This document shows, piece after piece, positions 1 through 9,080 of a stretch of DNA of 64,000 nucleotides. Under the pieces are notes generated by a model. It was given only the letters and a program-made list of their open reading frames with translations. It did no database searches and was not told the origin of the DNA. The translations under genes and the position numbers were made by a program. Origin of the DNA: Hoeflea sp. (GTDB lineage: Bacteria; Pseudomonadota; Alphaproteobacteria; Rhizobiales; Rhizobiaceae). Numbering within the stretch: position 1 is the stretch's first letter; each line of letters opens with the position of its first letter. The DNA lies in contig JACKJT010000002.1 in NCBI GenBank assembly GCA_020637795.1, positions 806,001-870,000 on the forward strand, in the 5' to 3' direction.

Positions 1-361
1 CCTTCATCGCCGGATGGGTGTGGCGGAAAGCATTGGCGACAGCGCTGAGGAAGATCAGTTCCATCCGGCGGTTCCACATCTCGACAATGGCCTTGTCTTT
101 GGCGTCCGTGCCCATCAGCGGCGGCTCGGGATGAAGTTCCTCGAAATAGCGGCAAATCGCCACCGTTTCCGAGATCGCCGTGCCGTCATCCAGCTCGAGC
201 ACCGGCAGCCGCTGCAGCGGATTGAGCCGGGTGACTTCCTCGGACTTGTGGCCCAGCTGCCCCATGTCCACCGGCACCTTTTCCACCTCGATGCCCTTCT
301 CGGCCAGGAACACCGTCACCCGGCGCGGGTTGGGCGCGCGTCCGCCATCATAAAGTTTCAT
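1..361 (-). CDS. Glutathione S-transferase family protein (3' part cut by window edge)
   Basis: The first 120 residues are present and the C-terminus lies beyond the left edge. The protein opens MKLYDGGRAPNPRRVTVFL, a typical GST thioredoxin-fold N-terminus. RLPVLELDDGTAISET is the glutathione gamma-Glu-binding segment, with the cis-Pro before Val and the conserved Glu-Thr after Ser, and it leads into an alpha-helical domain. Such enzymes conjugate or reduce electrophiles with glutathione in the cytosol. The start is the ATG whose complement ends at 361. It shares its strand with the nuclease-like gene 29 bp upstream. The subclass and substrate cannot be told from the fragment. Confidence 0.85.
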   Translation of the reverse strand, partial: MKLYDGGRAPNPRRVTVFLAEKGIEVEKVPVDMGQLGHKSEEVTRLNPLQRLPVLELDDGTAISETVAICRYFEELHPEPPLMGTDAKDKAIVEMWNRRMELIFLSAVANAFRHTHPAMK

Positions 362-390
362 GCGATTTCCTCTCCCGAACAAAAAACCGA

Positions 391-987
391 TCAGACACCA
401 AACAGCCGCCGCAGGAAAGCCGTCAGCGCCGACAATCCCGCATGCAGATCCTCGTCGAGCCCGCCATGAACGGTGCGCCATTGCTTTGGCGTTTCGAAAT
501 CACCGGCCCACAGCCCTGCCCGCTCCGATCTCGCCTCGGCTTCGGCAAGCGTGTAATCGCCAAAGGCGATGGCATGGCCCGACCGCACCATCGCCGCGTT
601 GAGATCGACATCGCCCGCCCGGCAGCGCACCAGGTCCCGGCCATAGCGATCGGTGCCCTCGCCCTTGCAGACAACCTCGGCGCCACCGATCAGGCCTCTG
701 AGATAGGAGGCGGATTCGGTTCCGCAACCATAGTCAAAGCCGTCCTTGCGGCAGCGCTGCGCCAGTTCCGGGGCATCGATCCCCTTGAGCCGCAGCCGCC
801 GCTTGCCGAGCGCCAGGCTGTCGCCGTCGACAACGCGCACCTGGCCGGAGATGTCCGTTGCGGCGAAATGGTCCATGCGCGCGGCAAGGAGCGCGGCGCC
901 GGCAACGAGCATCACGGCGACGCAGAAATCGAGAATTTTGCGCCAGCGCGGGCGCCTTGATCTTGCTCGCCGTTTGGGGAATCTCAT
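391..987 (-). CDS. Thermonuclease (SNase-like) family protein, membrane-anchored or secreted
   Basis: A 198-residue protein with a very basic N-terminus followed by one hydrophobic segment (about residues 20-40), so it is either an uncleaved anchor or a signal peptide. The rest is an SNase/TNase OB-fold. The VVDGDSLALG stretch supplies the catalytic Asp, RLRLKGIDAPEL gives the Arg and the Asp/Glu, and TDRYGRDLVRC gives the second catalytic Arg. All active-site positions of staphylococcal nuclease therefore seem retained. Four cysteines in the mature part could form disulphides in the periplasm. Typical alphaproteobacterial length; the substrate (DNA or RNA) is unproven. Confidence 0.85.
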   Translation of the reverse strand: MRFPKRRARSRRPRWRKILDFCVAVMLVAGAALLAARMDHFAATDISGQVRVVDGDSLALGKRRLRLKGIDAPELAQRCRKDGFDYGCGTESASYLRGLIGGAEVVCKGEGTDRYGRDLVRCRAGDVDLNAAMVRSGHAIAFGDYTLAEAEARSERAGLWAGDFETPKQWRTVHGGLDEDLHAGLSALTAFLRRLFGV

Positions 988-1114
988 CGCCGCAGATGAG
1001 CCTATTCATCCATTGGATTCAAGACGATTGATCCGGTGAGAGGTGAAAATGCAAACAGCTTCTTAAACTTTGGCGACTAGATTTTCAGTCCGAACCGGAG
1101 ATATCGGAAGCACT

Positions 1115-2650
1115 GTGTCGACGCCCCAGACCATGACCGACAAGAACATTGTCGATCGTTCGCGCACCCACAAGAACGCGGCGGTCATGAAAGCCGTGCG
1201 CGCCACCCGCGAGCAATTGCAGCACGGGCGGGAAAAATCCCCGGCTTTCGACACCGAAATGCTCCGCCTGCACATCAACGCCGTGCTGCAGGCCGCCGCC
1301 GCACCGGCGGTTCTGGTGATTCTGGCCGCAGTCGGCGGCCTGTGGTTCGACGAGGCGCTGTGGCTTCTGGGCTGGGCGCTGCTGACCCTGGTGGTCTATG
1401 CCGGACAGATCCTCGTGGCCCGGCGCGCCTCGCGCGGGCATTGCAACGAGGAGACCGCCGGCGTCTGGCGCAAGCGGTTTCTCGCCGCCTATGCGGTGAT
1501 CGGCCTGACCTGGGCGCTGTTTGCCTACCAGCATTGCACCAACTGCCAGGGCGACACTTTCGTTTTCTACAAGTCCGCCGTCCTGCTGATCGCCCTCGCG
1601 GCGACGGCGATGACTACATTTGCCTTGCGCTTTGCGTTCTATTTCGCCGCCGTTCCCGCCATCCTGGCGCTTGCGGCCCGCGCCTCCATCAGCCGCGACG
1701 TGGCGGATTTTTCCGCCTTTGCCATGATTTCCGCGGCCGCACTGTTCTTTGCCTTCATGTCGCAGCGGCTCTACAGCACCAACCTGAAGATGCTCAGCTA
1801 CCAGACCGAGAAGGACGACCTCATCGCCGAACTCGAGGTCGCCAATTCGGTCTCGGACGAGGCCCGCCGTCGCGCCGAGGAATCCAATCTCGCCAAGTCC
1901 CGCTTCCTGGCCTCCATGAGCCACGAGCTCAGAACCCCGCTCAACGCCATCCTGGGTTTCTCGGAGGTCATGTCCGGCGAGGTGCTCGGCCCGATCGAAA
2001 ACCCCAGCTACAAGGAATATGTCGGCGACATTCACCGTTCCGGCCAGCATCTTCTCAACCTGATCAACGAGATCCTCGACCTGTCACGGATCGAGGCGGG
2101 ACGTTATGAGCTCAACGAGAACGCGCTTTCCCTTGCCGACATCGCCGAGGATTGCATAGGCTTGGTGCAGCTCAAAGCGCGCAGCAAGAACATCCGCATC
2201 ATCGAGGCGTTTGAGGAAAACCTGCCGATGGTCTGGGCCGACGAGAAATCGATGCGCCAGGTGGTCCTCAATCTGCTGTCGAACGCGGTCAAGTTCACCC
2301 CGTCGGGCGGCGAAATCCGCGTCAAGCTCGGCTGGACCGCCGGCGGCGGACAGTATCTTGCGATCAAGGACAATGGCCCCGGCATCGCCGAGGAGGAAAT
2401 CCCGGTGGTGCTGTCAGCCTTCGGCCAGGGCTCGGTCGCCATCAAGAGCGCCGAACAGGGCACCGGACTCGGCCTGCCCATCGTCCAGGCCATTCTCGCC
2501 AAGCACGGCGGTGAGTTCGTGCTGAAATCGAAATTGCGCGAGGGCACCGAGGGCATCGCCATCCTGCCGCGCAACCGCGTGCTCGAAAGCATGGCGCCGG
2601 TCGAAGGCGTCTCCGGCGGCGCGGTCAGGAAGAAGCGGGCCTTCGCCTGA
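1115..2650 (+). CDS. Six-TM sensor histidine kinase, PdhS/DivJ-like
   Basis: About 511 residues. Six hydrophobic segments span roughly the first 220 residues. A short coiled linker leads to a HisKA dimerisation domain (SMSHELRTPLNAILGFSEV, phospho-acceptor His in SHELR) and a HATPase_c domain (N box NLLSNAVKF, G1 DNGPGIA, G2 GTGLGLP). No receiver domain is fused. The sequence between the H and N boxes looks like rhizobial PdhS/DivJ kinases that act on DivK/PleD in the cell cycle, but the sensor domain differs and this placement is inference. I chose GTG at 1115 because CGGAAG lies just upstream. TTG 1070 and ATG 1133 are in-frame alternatives. It converges on cobT with a 30 bp gap. Confidence 0.85.
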   Translation: MSTPQTMTDKNIVDRSRTHKNAAVMKAVRATREQLQHGREKSPAFDTEMLRLHINAVLQAAAAPAVLVILAAVGGLWFDEALWLLGWALLTLVVYAGQILVARRASRGHCNEETAGVWRKRFLAAYAVIGLTWALFAYQHCTNCQGDTFVFYKSAVLLIALAATAMTTFALRFAFYFAAVPAILALAARASISRDVADFSAFAMISAAALFFAFMSQRLYSTNLKMLSYQTEKDDLIAELEVANSVSDEARRRAEESNLAKSRFLASMSHELRTPLNAILGFSEVMSGEVLGPIENPSYKEYVGDIHRSGQHLLNLINEILDLSRIEAGRYELNENALSLADIAEDCIGLVQLKARSKNIRIIEAFEENLPMVWADEKSMRQVVLNLLSNAVKFTPSGGEIRVKLGWTAGGGQYLAIKDNGPGIAEEEIPVVLSAFGQGSVAIKSAEQGTGLGLPIVQAILAKHGGEFVLKSKLREGTEGIAILPRNRVLESMAPVEGVSGGAVRKKRAFA

Positions 2651-2680
2651 ACCAAACCATCGCATCGGGCTGACCGGGTT

Positions 2681-3697
2681 TCATTCCTTGCCGGCAACAC
2701 CTGCCTGGGAAAAGGTCGCCATGCCTGAATGGCATTGCGCAGCCGCCTTGACGATACCCGCGGCCAGCGCTGCACCCGTCCCCTCGCCCAGCCGCATGCC
2801 CAGCGCCAGCAGCGGCGTCTTGCCGAGTTTCTCGATCGCTGCCATGTGTCCCGGCTCGGCGGAAACATGGCCGATCAGGCAATGATCCAGCGCCGAAGAG
2901 TTGGCCGCATGCAGCACGGCCGCCGCCGCCGTCGCCACATAGCCGTCGACCAGAACCGGGATCCGTTCCATCCGCGCGGCGAGAATTGCGCCGGCCATGG
3001 CCGCGATCTCGCGTCCACCCAGACGCCGCAGCAATTCGAGCGGATCATCGAGATGCGCCTTGTGCAGCGCCACGGCTGTTTCAACGGCGGCAATCTTGCG
3101 GGCCAGCACTTCGCCTTCCGAACCGGTGCCCGGACCGACCCAGTCGACCGCCGAACCACCGTAGAGCCCGTAGAAGATCGCCGCCGCGATCGTGGTGTTG
3201 CCGATGCCCATTTCGCCGATGCACAGGAGATCGGTGCCGCCGGCGATCGCCTCCATGCCGAACGCCATCGTCGCCGCACAGGTGCGCTCGTCCATCGCCG
3301 CCTCGACGGAGATATCGCCCGTCGGCACTTCCAGCGCCAGGTCGAAGATCTTCAGCCCCAGATCGTTGGCGACGCAAATCTGGTTGATGGCGGCTCCTCC
3401 GGCGGCGAAATTCTCCACCATCTGCGCCGTCACCGAAGACGGGAACGGCGACACGCCTTGCGCCGTCACGCCGTGATTGCCGGCGAAGATCGCCACCAGC
3501 GGGCGCGTGACCTGTGGCGAGCGCCCGGTCCAGGCCGCCAGCCAGAACGCGATCTCCTCGAGCCGCCCGAGTGCGCCTGCGGGTTTGGTCAGTTGCGAAT
3601 CGCGCTCGCGCGCCACGGCAAGCGCCGACGTATCCGGTCCGGGCAGATTGCGCAGGAGTTCGCGAAAATCATCAAAAGGCAAACCGCTGGCACTCAT
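2681..3697 (-). CDS. cobT: Nicotinate-nucleotide-dimethylbenzimidazole phosphoribosyltransferase
   Basis: 338 residues, normal for CobT/CobU-type enzymes. It transfers phosphoribosyl from nicotinate mononucleotide to 5,6-dimethylbenzimidazole, making alpha-ribazole phosphate for the lower ligand of cobalamin. Family landmarks are ALGRLEEIAFWLAAWTG near the N-terminus, FAGNHGVTAQGVSPFPSSVT, GEMGIGNTT in the middle and the C-terminal Gly-rich MRLGEGTGAALA, which includes the catalytic Glu. The start is the ATG at 3697 with GGAG a few bases upstream; an in-frame upstream start lacks this. It is divergent from cobS, the next step of nucleotide-loop assembly. No B12 riboswitch is visible in the 130 bp between them. 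Confidence 0.95.
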   Translation of the reverse strand: MSASGLPFDDFRELLRNLPGPDTSALAVARERDSQLTKPAGALGRLEEIAFWLAAWTGRSPQVTRPLVAIFAGNHGVTAQGVSPFPSSVTAQMVENFAAGGAAINQICVANDLGLKIFDLALEVPTGDISVEAAMDERTCAATMAFGMEAIAGGTDLLCIGEMGIGNTTIAAAIFYGLYGGSAVDWVGPGTGSEGEVLARKIAAVETAVALHKAHLDDPLELLRRLGGREIAAMAGAILAARMERIPVLVDGYVATAAAAVLHAANSSALDHCLIGHVSAEPGHMAAIEKLGKTPLLALGMRLGEGTGAALAAGIVKAAAQCHSGMATFSQAGVAGKE

Positions 3698-3827
3698 TTT
3701 TTTCTCCAAGACTCTTCTGCGCATGACGCGCGACGTGGCCCGGTGTAATTGTCAAATCGCCCAAGGACAATAACGTTCGCGACATCGAGGGTCTTGACCC
3801 GAACAGAACCGCCGGCCGGAGACCGAA

Positions 3828-4610
3828 ATGCAGATCAGCGATTATCTCGACGACATCGCCCGCGCCGCAGGCTTTCTCAGCCGCTTGCCGATGCCGGCGC
3901 GGCATTTCGAAGGTCATGACGGATCGCTGACCCGGGCCTCGGGCATGTTTCCGGCCGCGGGTCTTGTCATCGCGCTTTGCCCCGGACTGGCCGTCCTGAT
4001 CCTGTCGGCGTTCAACGCCAACGCGGCGCTGACTGCGCTCCTCGCGCTGACGATCCTCATAGGCGTCACCGGCGCGCTGCACGAAGACGGGCTGGCCGAT
4101 TCCACCGATGCCTTCGGCGCCCGCGGCGGACGCGAGCAGATGCTCGAGATCATGAAGGACAGCCGTATTGGCACCTATGGCGTCCTGGCGCTGATGGTCA
4201 GTTTCGCGCTGCGCGCCCTCGCGCTGACCATCATCATCTCGGTGACCGGCGGATGGGACGCTTTTTTGATGCTTCTTGGTGTTGCGGCGGCCTCCCGCGC
4301 CGCCATGGTCTGGCACTGGAACGCCCTGCCCCCGGCCCGTGACAACGGCGTCGCCGCCTCGGTCGGCGCCCCGGACGAGAGCGCGCGGAACCTGGCCCTC
4401 ATTTCGGGCGCCATCGTGTTCGTGCTGCTTGTGACACTCGCGTCGGACCTGGTCACCGCGGCGCTCGGCCTTGCGCTTTTGGCAGCGGCAGCCAGCCAAT
4501 GGACATCGATGGTGCGATCGAGACTGGGCGGCCACACCGGCGACACCATCGGCGCCACCCAGCAGATCGGTGAGACTGTCTGCCTCACCGCCCTTGCCCT
4601 TTTGCTGTGA
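3828..4610 (+). CDS. cobS: Adenosylcobinamide-GDP ribazoletransferase (cobalamin synthase)
   Basis: 260 residues, an integral membrane protein with about six hydrophobic helices. It joins alpha-ribazole (phosphate) to adenosylcobinamide-GDP to give cobalamin (phosphate). Family motifs are FLSRLPMPARHFEG near the N-terminus and the polar metal/substrate-binding segment HEDGLADSTDAFGA followed by REQMLEIMKDSRIGTYG, both characteristic of CobS/CobV. GGAGA lies six bases before the ATG. It is transcribed divergently from cobT, consistent with shared control of lower-ligand assembly. Confidence 0.95.
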   Translation: MQISDYLDDIARAAGFLSRLPMPARHFEGHDGSLTRASGMFPAAGLVIALCPGLAVLILSAFNANAALTALLALTILIGVTGALHEDGLADSTDAFGARGGREQMLEIMKDSRIGTYGVLALMVSFALRALALTIIISVTGGWDAFLMLLGVAAASRAAMVWHWNALPPARDNGVAASVGAPDESARNLALISGAIVFVLLVTLASDLVTAALGLALLAAAASQWTSMVRSRLGGHTGDTIGATQQIGETVCLTALALLL

Positions 4611-4659
4611 ACGACCGATATAAAAAGGCGACAATGTCAGAAACCGAGCAAGACAGCCC

Positions 4660-4887
4660 ATGAGCATAGAATCGCCCTGCATCCTGGTATGCTCGATCGA
4701 CATGAAGACCGGATTTTGTTTCGGCTGCGGCCGGACCCGCGACGAGATTGCCGGCTGGATGGACTACACGCCGGAAACCAGGCGCCAGCTCATGGCCGAG
4801 ATGCCGGCGCGTCTCGAAACGGTCGAACGCAAGCCCCGCCGCGAAACCAGACGGCAGCGCATGGCGCGCGAACGCCAGGACAGCTGA
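4660..4887 (+). CDS. DUF1289 domain-containing small protein
   Basis: 75 residues. The pattern SPCILVCSIDMKTGFCFGCG carries four cysteines (CxxxC...CxxC) and is followed by TRDEIAGWMDYT, which is the DUF1289 signature. The cysteines probably bind a metal, likely zinc. The C-terminal third is strongly Arg-rich and probably extended. DUF1289 proteins are widespread in Proteobacteria and have no established function. The gene lies 49 bp after cobS and 5 bp before the aspartic protease gene, so all three could be co-transcribed. Confidence 0.85.
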   Translation: MSIESPCILVCSIDMKTGFCFGCGRTRDEIAGWMDYTPETRRQLMAEMPARLETVERKPRRETRRQRMARERQDS

Positions 4888-4892
4888 GAAGC

Positions 4893-5582
4893 ATGGTCTT
4901 CGTTATCGCGCTGATCGGCGCCGCCCTCGCCGTCCTGATCTTCAATCACGAAACCGGCTTCAGTTTCGGCCTTCCCAACGACGATCTCGCCAGCCTGGTT
5001 TTTCTCGGGCTGATCGGCGCGGTAGTCGGCGCGGGCGTTGTCGGCGCACATCGCAACATCGGGGAAATGGTCCGCAACCTCATGATCTGGGTGGTGATGA
5101 TCCTCGGTCTTGCCACCGGTTGGCTTTACCAGGACCAGGCCAGGGATATGGTTTTGCGCGTGGCAGGCGGACTGGCGCCGGGGCGCCCGATGACCGTATC
5201 GGACGAAAATGGCCAGGCCGTCCTGATCCGCAAATCGCTCAACGGACATTTTCAGGCCGCCGGCGAGGTCAATGGCCAGCCGGTGGATTTCCTCATCGAC
5301 ACCGGCGCCACGTCGATCGCCCTGTCGCATGACGATGCGCTGCGCATCGGCTTCACCGATGCCGACCTGAACTACACGCTGATCATCAACACCGCCAACG
5401 GCCAGGCCCGCGCCGCACCGGTCCGGCTCGACACCGTGACCGTCGGCTCGGTGGTGCGCCGTGGACTGCGCGCCATGGTGGCCGAGCCGGAGCGCCTCGA
5501 TCAGAGCCTTCTGGGAATGAACTTTATCTCTTCCTTAACCGCTTTCGAGATGCGGCGGGACGAGGTTATTCTCAGGGACTAG
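4893..5582 (+). CDS. Retropepsin-like clan AA aspartic protease (TIGR02281 type)
   Basis: 229 residues. The N-terminus has three hydrophobic segments (about residues 1-16, 27-52 and 60-80), so the protein sits in the inner membrane. The C-terminal half is a single-lobe aspartic protease domain. NGQPVDFLIDTGATSIALS holds the D-T-G-A catalytic loop and LDQSLLGMNFISSLTAFEM is the closing hydrophobic-Gly motif. Single-lobe enzymes of this type must dimerise to be active. The start ATG at 4893 follows the DUF1289 stop by 5 bp; the longer upstream frame is only overlap with that gene. Natural substrate unknown. Confidence 0.8.
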   Translation: MVFVIALIGAALAVLIFNHETGFSFGLPNDDLASLVFLGLIGAVVGAGVVGAHRNIGEMVRNLMIWVVMILGLATGWLYQDQARDMVLRVAGGLAPGRPMTVSDENGQAVLIRKSLNGHFQAAGEVNGQPVDFLIDTGATSIALSHDDALRIGFTDADLNYTLIINTANGQARAAPVRLDTVTVGSVVRRGLRAMVAEPERLDQSLLGMNFISSLTAFEMRRDEVILRD

Positions 5583-5748
5583 TATTCCCCCGAACTCAAA
5601 ACCTGCTCGCAGCACAACGCGGCAGTTCAACCGCGGAAAGCCTCGGGCAAGCGCGCCATGACACTTTCCGGGAAATTCCATCTTCACGAGGTGGAGTCTC
5701 GCCAGTTTTACGGTTGTTTCGTTTGCTTTCCCGATCACAGGTCGCACC

Positions 5749-8055
5749 ATGATTACGAGCTTTCAGTCCTATACATTTTACACGAAAGACATCAACCAGA
5801 CGCTCAGTCGCAAGGCTGCCGATCCGGTGATCAGCAGGGAACTGCAGTACTACCGCGACACGATCGGATCGATCACCAGCATCGACGAATTTCTCGCCAA
5901 TGACAGGGTCTATGCCTATGCGATGAAAGCCTACGGGCTGGAGGAAATGACCTATGCGAAAGCCTTTATCCGCAAGGTTCTGGAAAGCGACCTGACGGAC
6001 ACCAGCAGCTTCGCAAATCTTCTCACCGACACCAGGTACAAGACGCTTGCCGCCGCCTATGATTTCGGCAGCACCAAGACATCCGAGATTGTTCAGACCC
6101 CCACCCAGATCGACAGCCTGATCGGCACCTATGAGAAGACGATCGAGGATAACGACAGCCAGTTGAAGGCGGACACCGCCTATTTCACCGCCGTGGCCCA
6201 GACCTTCACCAATGTCGACGACCTGTTCAAGAACACCCGTGCCCGCGACTACGTCTTCACCACGTTCGGCATTGACCCGAATACGTTCGATTACGACACC
6301 CTGAGGAGCGTGATCACCAGCGACATCACCGATGCCGGCAGCTACATCAATGCCGTGGTTGCGCCACAGGTCAACGACTGGACTACCCTGGTTGCCGATC
6401 TCAACACGCAGCTGGCGGACCCGTCCAAAACCGCTGCGGAAAAGGAAAAGATCAACTACCTGATCACGCAGTATTCGAAGTCGATCGCCAGGGCCGACAA
6501 TTTCTTCAATCTGGCCGCATCGTTCAACTTCAATGCGGACGGCACGCTCGATACCGGTGTCGAGGCCATGACCACCGTGCAGATGAAGCTGGTCACAGAA
6601 TCCTATGTGCTGTCGCAGCCAAGGCTCACAACCACCGGCGCGCTGCTCAACAAGCAGTATTACGAAGACACGATTTCCAGCATCACCACGATCGATGAGC
6701 TTCTGGACAACACCCGTCTCAGCATCATGATGCTGACGGCCTACGGCATTCCGCTGACCACCAGCCGCGCCGATGTCAAATGGGCGCTGGAGCAGGACAC
6801 GTCCGACCTGAACGGCGAGATCTACACCAAGAGCGAAGGCATGATCGCGCTCGCCAAGGCCTTCAATTTTGAAAGCGATGGCACGATCACGCCCGGCCTC
6901 GACATTCAGGACAGCGATCAGATCTACGTGACGACGGCCAATTACATCGACAAGTACAACGATGCCGACGAAAAGGCCGATGCGGCGGAGATCGCCAAAT
7001 ACAAGCTCTATATCGGCCTGACCGCGAGCCTCGACGACTTCCTGTCATTAGAGCCCGCCGCGGTGACCATTCGCGAGTTCGCGTTAAAGGCCTTCAACAT
7101 TTCGCCGGGCGAGGTCTCCACCTACAAGCTCAAGCAGGTATTCACCAGCGACCCCTATGACCCCAAGAGCTATGTGAACACGCTGAAGGACGACCGGTTC
7201 GTCAAACTGGCAAAGGCCTACAACTTTGCCGCCGACGGCAGCATCGGGTCGCCGCGCTATGCACAGTCCGAAAACGAGATCACGCGGATCACCAAGGCCT
7301 ATTATACCGCGGTGACCAGGCTGGATTCGAGCGAATCCTCCAAGGCCGCCGCCGAAGCCGAAGCCGTCTACTATCGCGACAAGTTGCAGACGCTTGAAAC
7401 CGTCGACCAACTCATCTCCGATGTGCGCCTGAAGAACGTGCTGCTTGTCGCCGAAGGTCTCAGGCCCGTCGACGTGAGTTCAGAAACGCTTAAGGCCGTG
7501 CTGATCTCGGACCTCGACGATCCTCAAAGCTTTGCCAACCAGCAGACCGAGATCGGCTTCCAGAAGATTGCCGGGTCTTTCAATTTCGACGCAGACGGCT
7601 TCATCCGGACCAACTCCAGCAAGAGCGTGCAGAACGAGCGCGGACTGGTTGAGACCCAGCGCCTCTACCTGACCCAATCGATGGAAGAAGAGGCCGGGCA
7701 AGAGAACCTCGGGGCACGCCTCGCACTCTACTTCGAGCGGATGGCGCCCACGATCACCAGCAGCTTCGACATCCTGGCCGACGACGCCCTGGCGCAATTC
7801 GTCCGCATAGCCTTCTCGATTTCGCAGGAAACCGCCAGCAGCGACATCGACAAGCAGAAGGCGATGCTCGACAGGTATCTGGATGTGGACGATCTGCTGG
7901 ATCCGGAAAAGGTGGACACCCTGGTCCGGCGCTTCTTGGCTCTCTATGACATCGACAACGGCGCACAGGACCCCCTGCTCACACTTCTGAGCGGCAATAC
8001 ATCGATCAATTTCGAAACCGTGGCGACATTGGCGCAACTGCGCTCAGGCTCCTGA
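5749..8055 (+). CDS. DUF1217 protein with six internal repeats (flagellar-associated family)
   Basis: 768 residues, hydrophilic, without cysteine, signal peptide or membrane segment. The N-terminus MITSFQSYTFYTKDINQTL is typical of DUF1217 proteins, often found in rhizobial flagellar gene clusters. The protein is built of about six diverged copies of a unit of roughly 110-160 residues, starting near residues 34, 144, 304, 418, 541 and 660. Each unit has Y-[YF]-x(6-10)-I-x-[ST]-[IV]-[DE]-[DEQ]-[LF]-[LI], then a helix ending near a Tyr/Phe-Gly, then SD-[LI]-x-D, and often an ending like LAKAFNF. It stands alone here, with no flagellar genes beside it. Function unproven; a structural or export-related role is inference. 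Confidence 0.75.
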   Translation: MITSFQSYTFYTKDINQTLSRKAADPVISRELQYYRDTIGSITSIDEFLANDRVYAYAMKAYGLEEMTYAKAFIRKVLESDLTDTSSFANLLTDTRYKTLAAAYDFGSTKTSEIVQTPTQIDSLIGTYEKTIEDNDSQLKADTAYFTAVAQTFTNVDDLFKNTRARDYVFTTFGIDPNTFDYDTLRSVITSDITDAGSYINAVVAPQVNDWTTLVADLNTQLADPSKTAAEKEKINYLITQYSKSIARADNFFNLAASFNFNADGTLDTGVEAMTTVQMKLVTESYVLSQPRLTTTGALLNKQYYEDTISSITTIDELLDNTRLSIMMLTAYGIPLTTSRADVKWALEQDTSDLNGEIYTKSEGMIALAKAFNFESDGTITPGLDIQDSDQIYVTTANYIDKYNDADEKADAAEIAKYKLYIGLTASLDDFLSLEPAAVTIREFALKAFNISPGEVSTYKLKQVFTSDPYDPKSYVNTLKDDRFVKLAKAYNFAADGSIGSPRYAQSENEITRITKAYYTAVTRLDSSESSKAAAEAEAVYYRDKLQTLETVDQLISDVRLKNVLLVAEGLRPVDVSSETLKAVLISDLDDPQSFANQQTEIGFQKIAGSFNFDADGFIRTNSSKSVQNERGLVETQRLYLTQSMEEEAGQENLGARLALYFERMAPTITSSFDILADDALAQFVRIAFSISQETASSDIDKQKAMLDRYLDVDDLLDPEKVDTLVRRFLALYDIDNGAQDPLLTLLSGNTSINFETVATLAQLRSGS

Positions 8056-8129
8056 TCGGAAGCCACAAGCCGGCAACACCGTGAATGGAGAAGCCCCGGT
8101 AATTGCCGGAGCACTCCGGGCCATGCACT

Positions 8130-8948
8130 TCAGGTCAGGCTGTAGAAGAAACGGGCAGCAACTGACAGCATGAAACAGCCGAAACCGATTTCGAGCTGCC
8201 GCTTGTCCAGCGCATGGGCAAAACGCACACCCAGCGGCGCAATCAGAAGCGTAATAGGAATGATCAGCGCGACGACCGCCCAGTTGATGTAGCCGGTCGA
8301 GAACGGCGGCAGGCCGTCGGCCCCCCACCCCGCCCAGATGTAGCCGAACAGTCCCGGGATGGCGATCAGCACGCCGACCCCGGCGGATGTCGCCACAGCC
8401 TGGTGCACCGGACGGCCGTAAAGCGTCATGAAGGTGTTGTTGAGCACGCCGCCGCCGATCCCCATCAATCCGGACAAGAGCCCGATCAGCCAGCCGACGA
8501 TGGCCCTGACCGGATTGCCCGGCAAGATACTGCCCAGCCGCCAGTTCTGCCGGTTCAGAAGCATCCGCAGCCCCACCAGAATGGCGATCAGCGCGAAGAT
8601 GGCGCGCAAGCCCGCGCTGGATACCGAAGCCGCGATCACCGAGGCGGAGACAACGCCGAGCGGCACCGGCAGGATCCAGCTGCCAAGCAGTTGCTGATCG
8701 ACGGCGCCGCGTTTCCGATGCGCCAGGAACGAGCGGATCGATGTCGGCACGATGATGGCGAGCGAGGTGCCGACCGACAGATGCATCCGCACCGCGTCAT
8801 CGATGTGAAGCAGCCCGAACAGCTGGTAGAACACCGGCACCAGGATCGCCCCGCCACCAATGCCGAAAAGGCCCGCAAGCAACCCGGCCACCGCCCCGGC
8901 TCCGGCAAGTGCTGCCGCAAACCAGATCAACTCCGCCGATGGTGGCAT
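8130..8948 (-). CDS. Sulfite exporter TauE/SafE family membrane protein
   Basis: About 272 residues with roughly eight hydrophobic helices. The two half-repeats carry the family signatures GLLAGLFGIGGGAILVPVFY near the N-terminus and LSGLMGIGGGVLNNTFMTL in the middle. TauE/SafE proteins move small organosulfur, sulfite or carboxylate anions across the inner membrane; the substrate here cannot be told. I start at ATG 8948, directly before the first helix. An in-frame ATG at 8990 would add 14 polar residues. It converges on the DUF1217 gene. Confidence 0.85.
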   Translation of the reverse strand: MPPSAELIWFAAALAGAGAVAGLLAGLFGIGGGAILVPVFYQLFGLLHIDDAVRMHLSVGTSLAIIVPTSIRSFLAHRKRGAVDQQLLGSWILPVPLGVVSASVIAASVSSAGLRAIFALIAILVGLRMLLNRQNWRLGSILPGNPVRAIVGWLIGLLSGLMGIGGGVLNNTFMTLYGRPVHQAVATSAGVGVLIAIPGLFGYIWAGWGADGLPPFSTGYINWAVVALIIPITLLIAPLGVRFAHALDKRQLEIGFGCFMLSVAARFFYSLT

Positions 8949-9080
8949 TTCCGCAATCCTTGTCCGGCGTTCCGCCGTTTGCCGGAACATATCCCCTGAA
9001 GCCTTTAACTTAACCGGCCCCCGTCATCAAACGGAGACATTCTTCGGGCAGTGTCGAGACACGGCAGGGAGGCAATCATC

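Noticed and set aside
3748..3771. Inverted repeat ATTGTC-N12-GACAAT between cobT and cobS
   Set aside because: A 6-bp arm with a 12-nt spacer is expected by chance in such a region, and no B12-box sequence accompanies it.
3698..3827. Possible cobalamin riboswitch before cobT or cobS
   Set aside because: No B12-box (GCCACTG-type) or extended aptamer sequence is visible and the space is too short for a full element plus promoters.
8106..8119. Palindrome CCGGAG-CA-CTCCGG between the convergent DUF1217 and TauE-type genes
   Set aside because: The loop would be only two bases and no U tract follows on either strand, so it is not a credible terminator.
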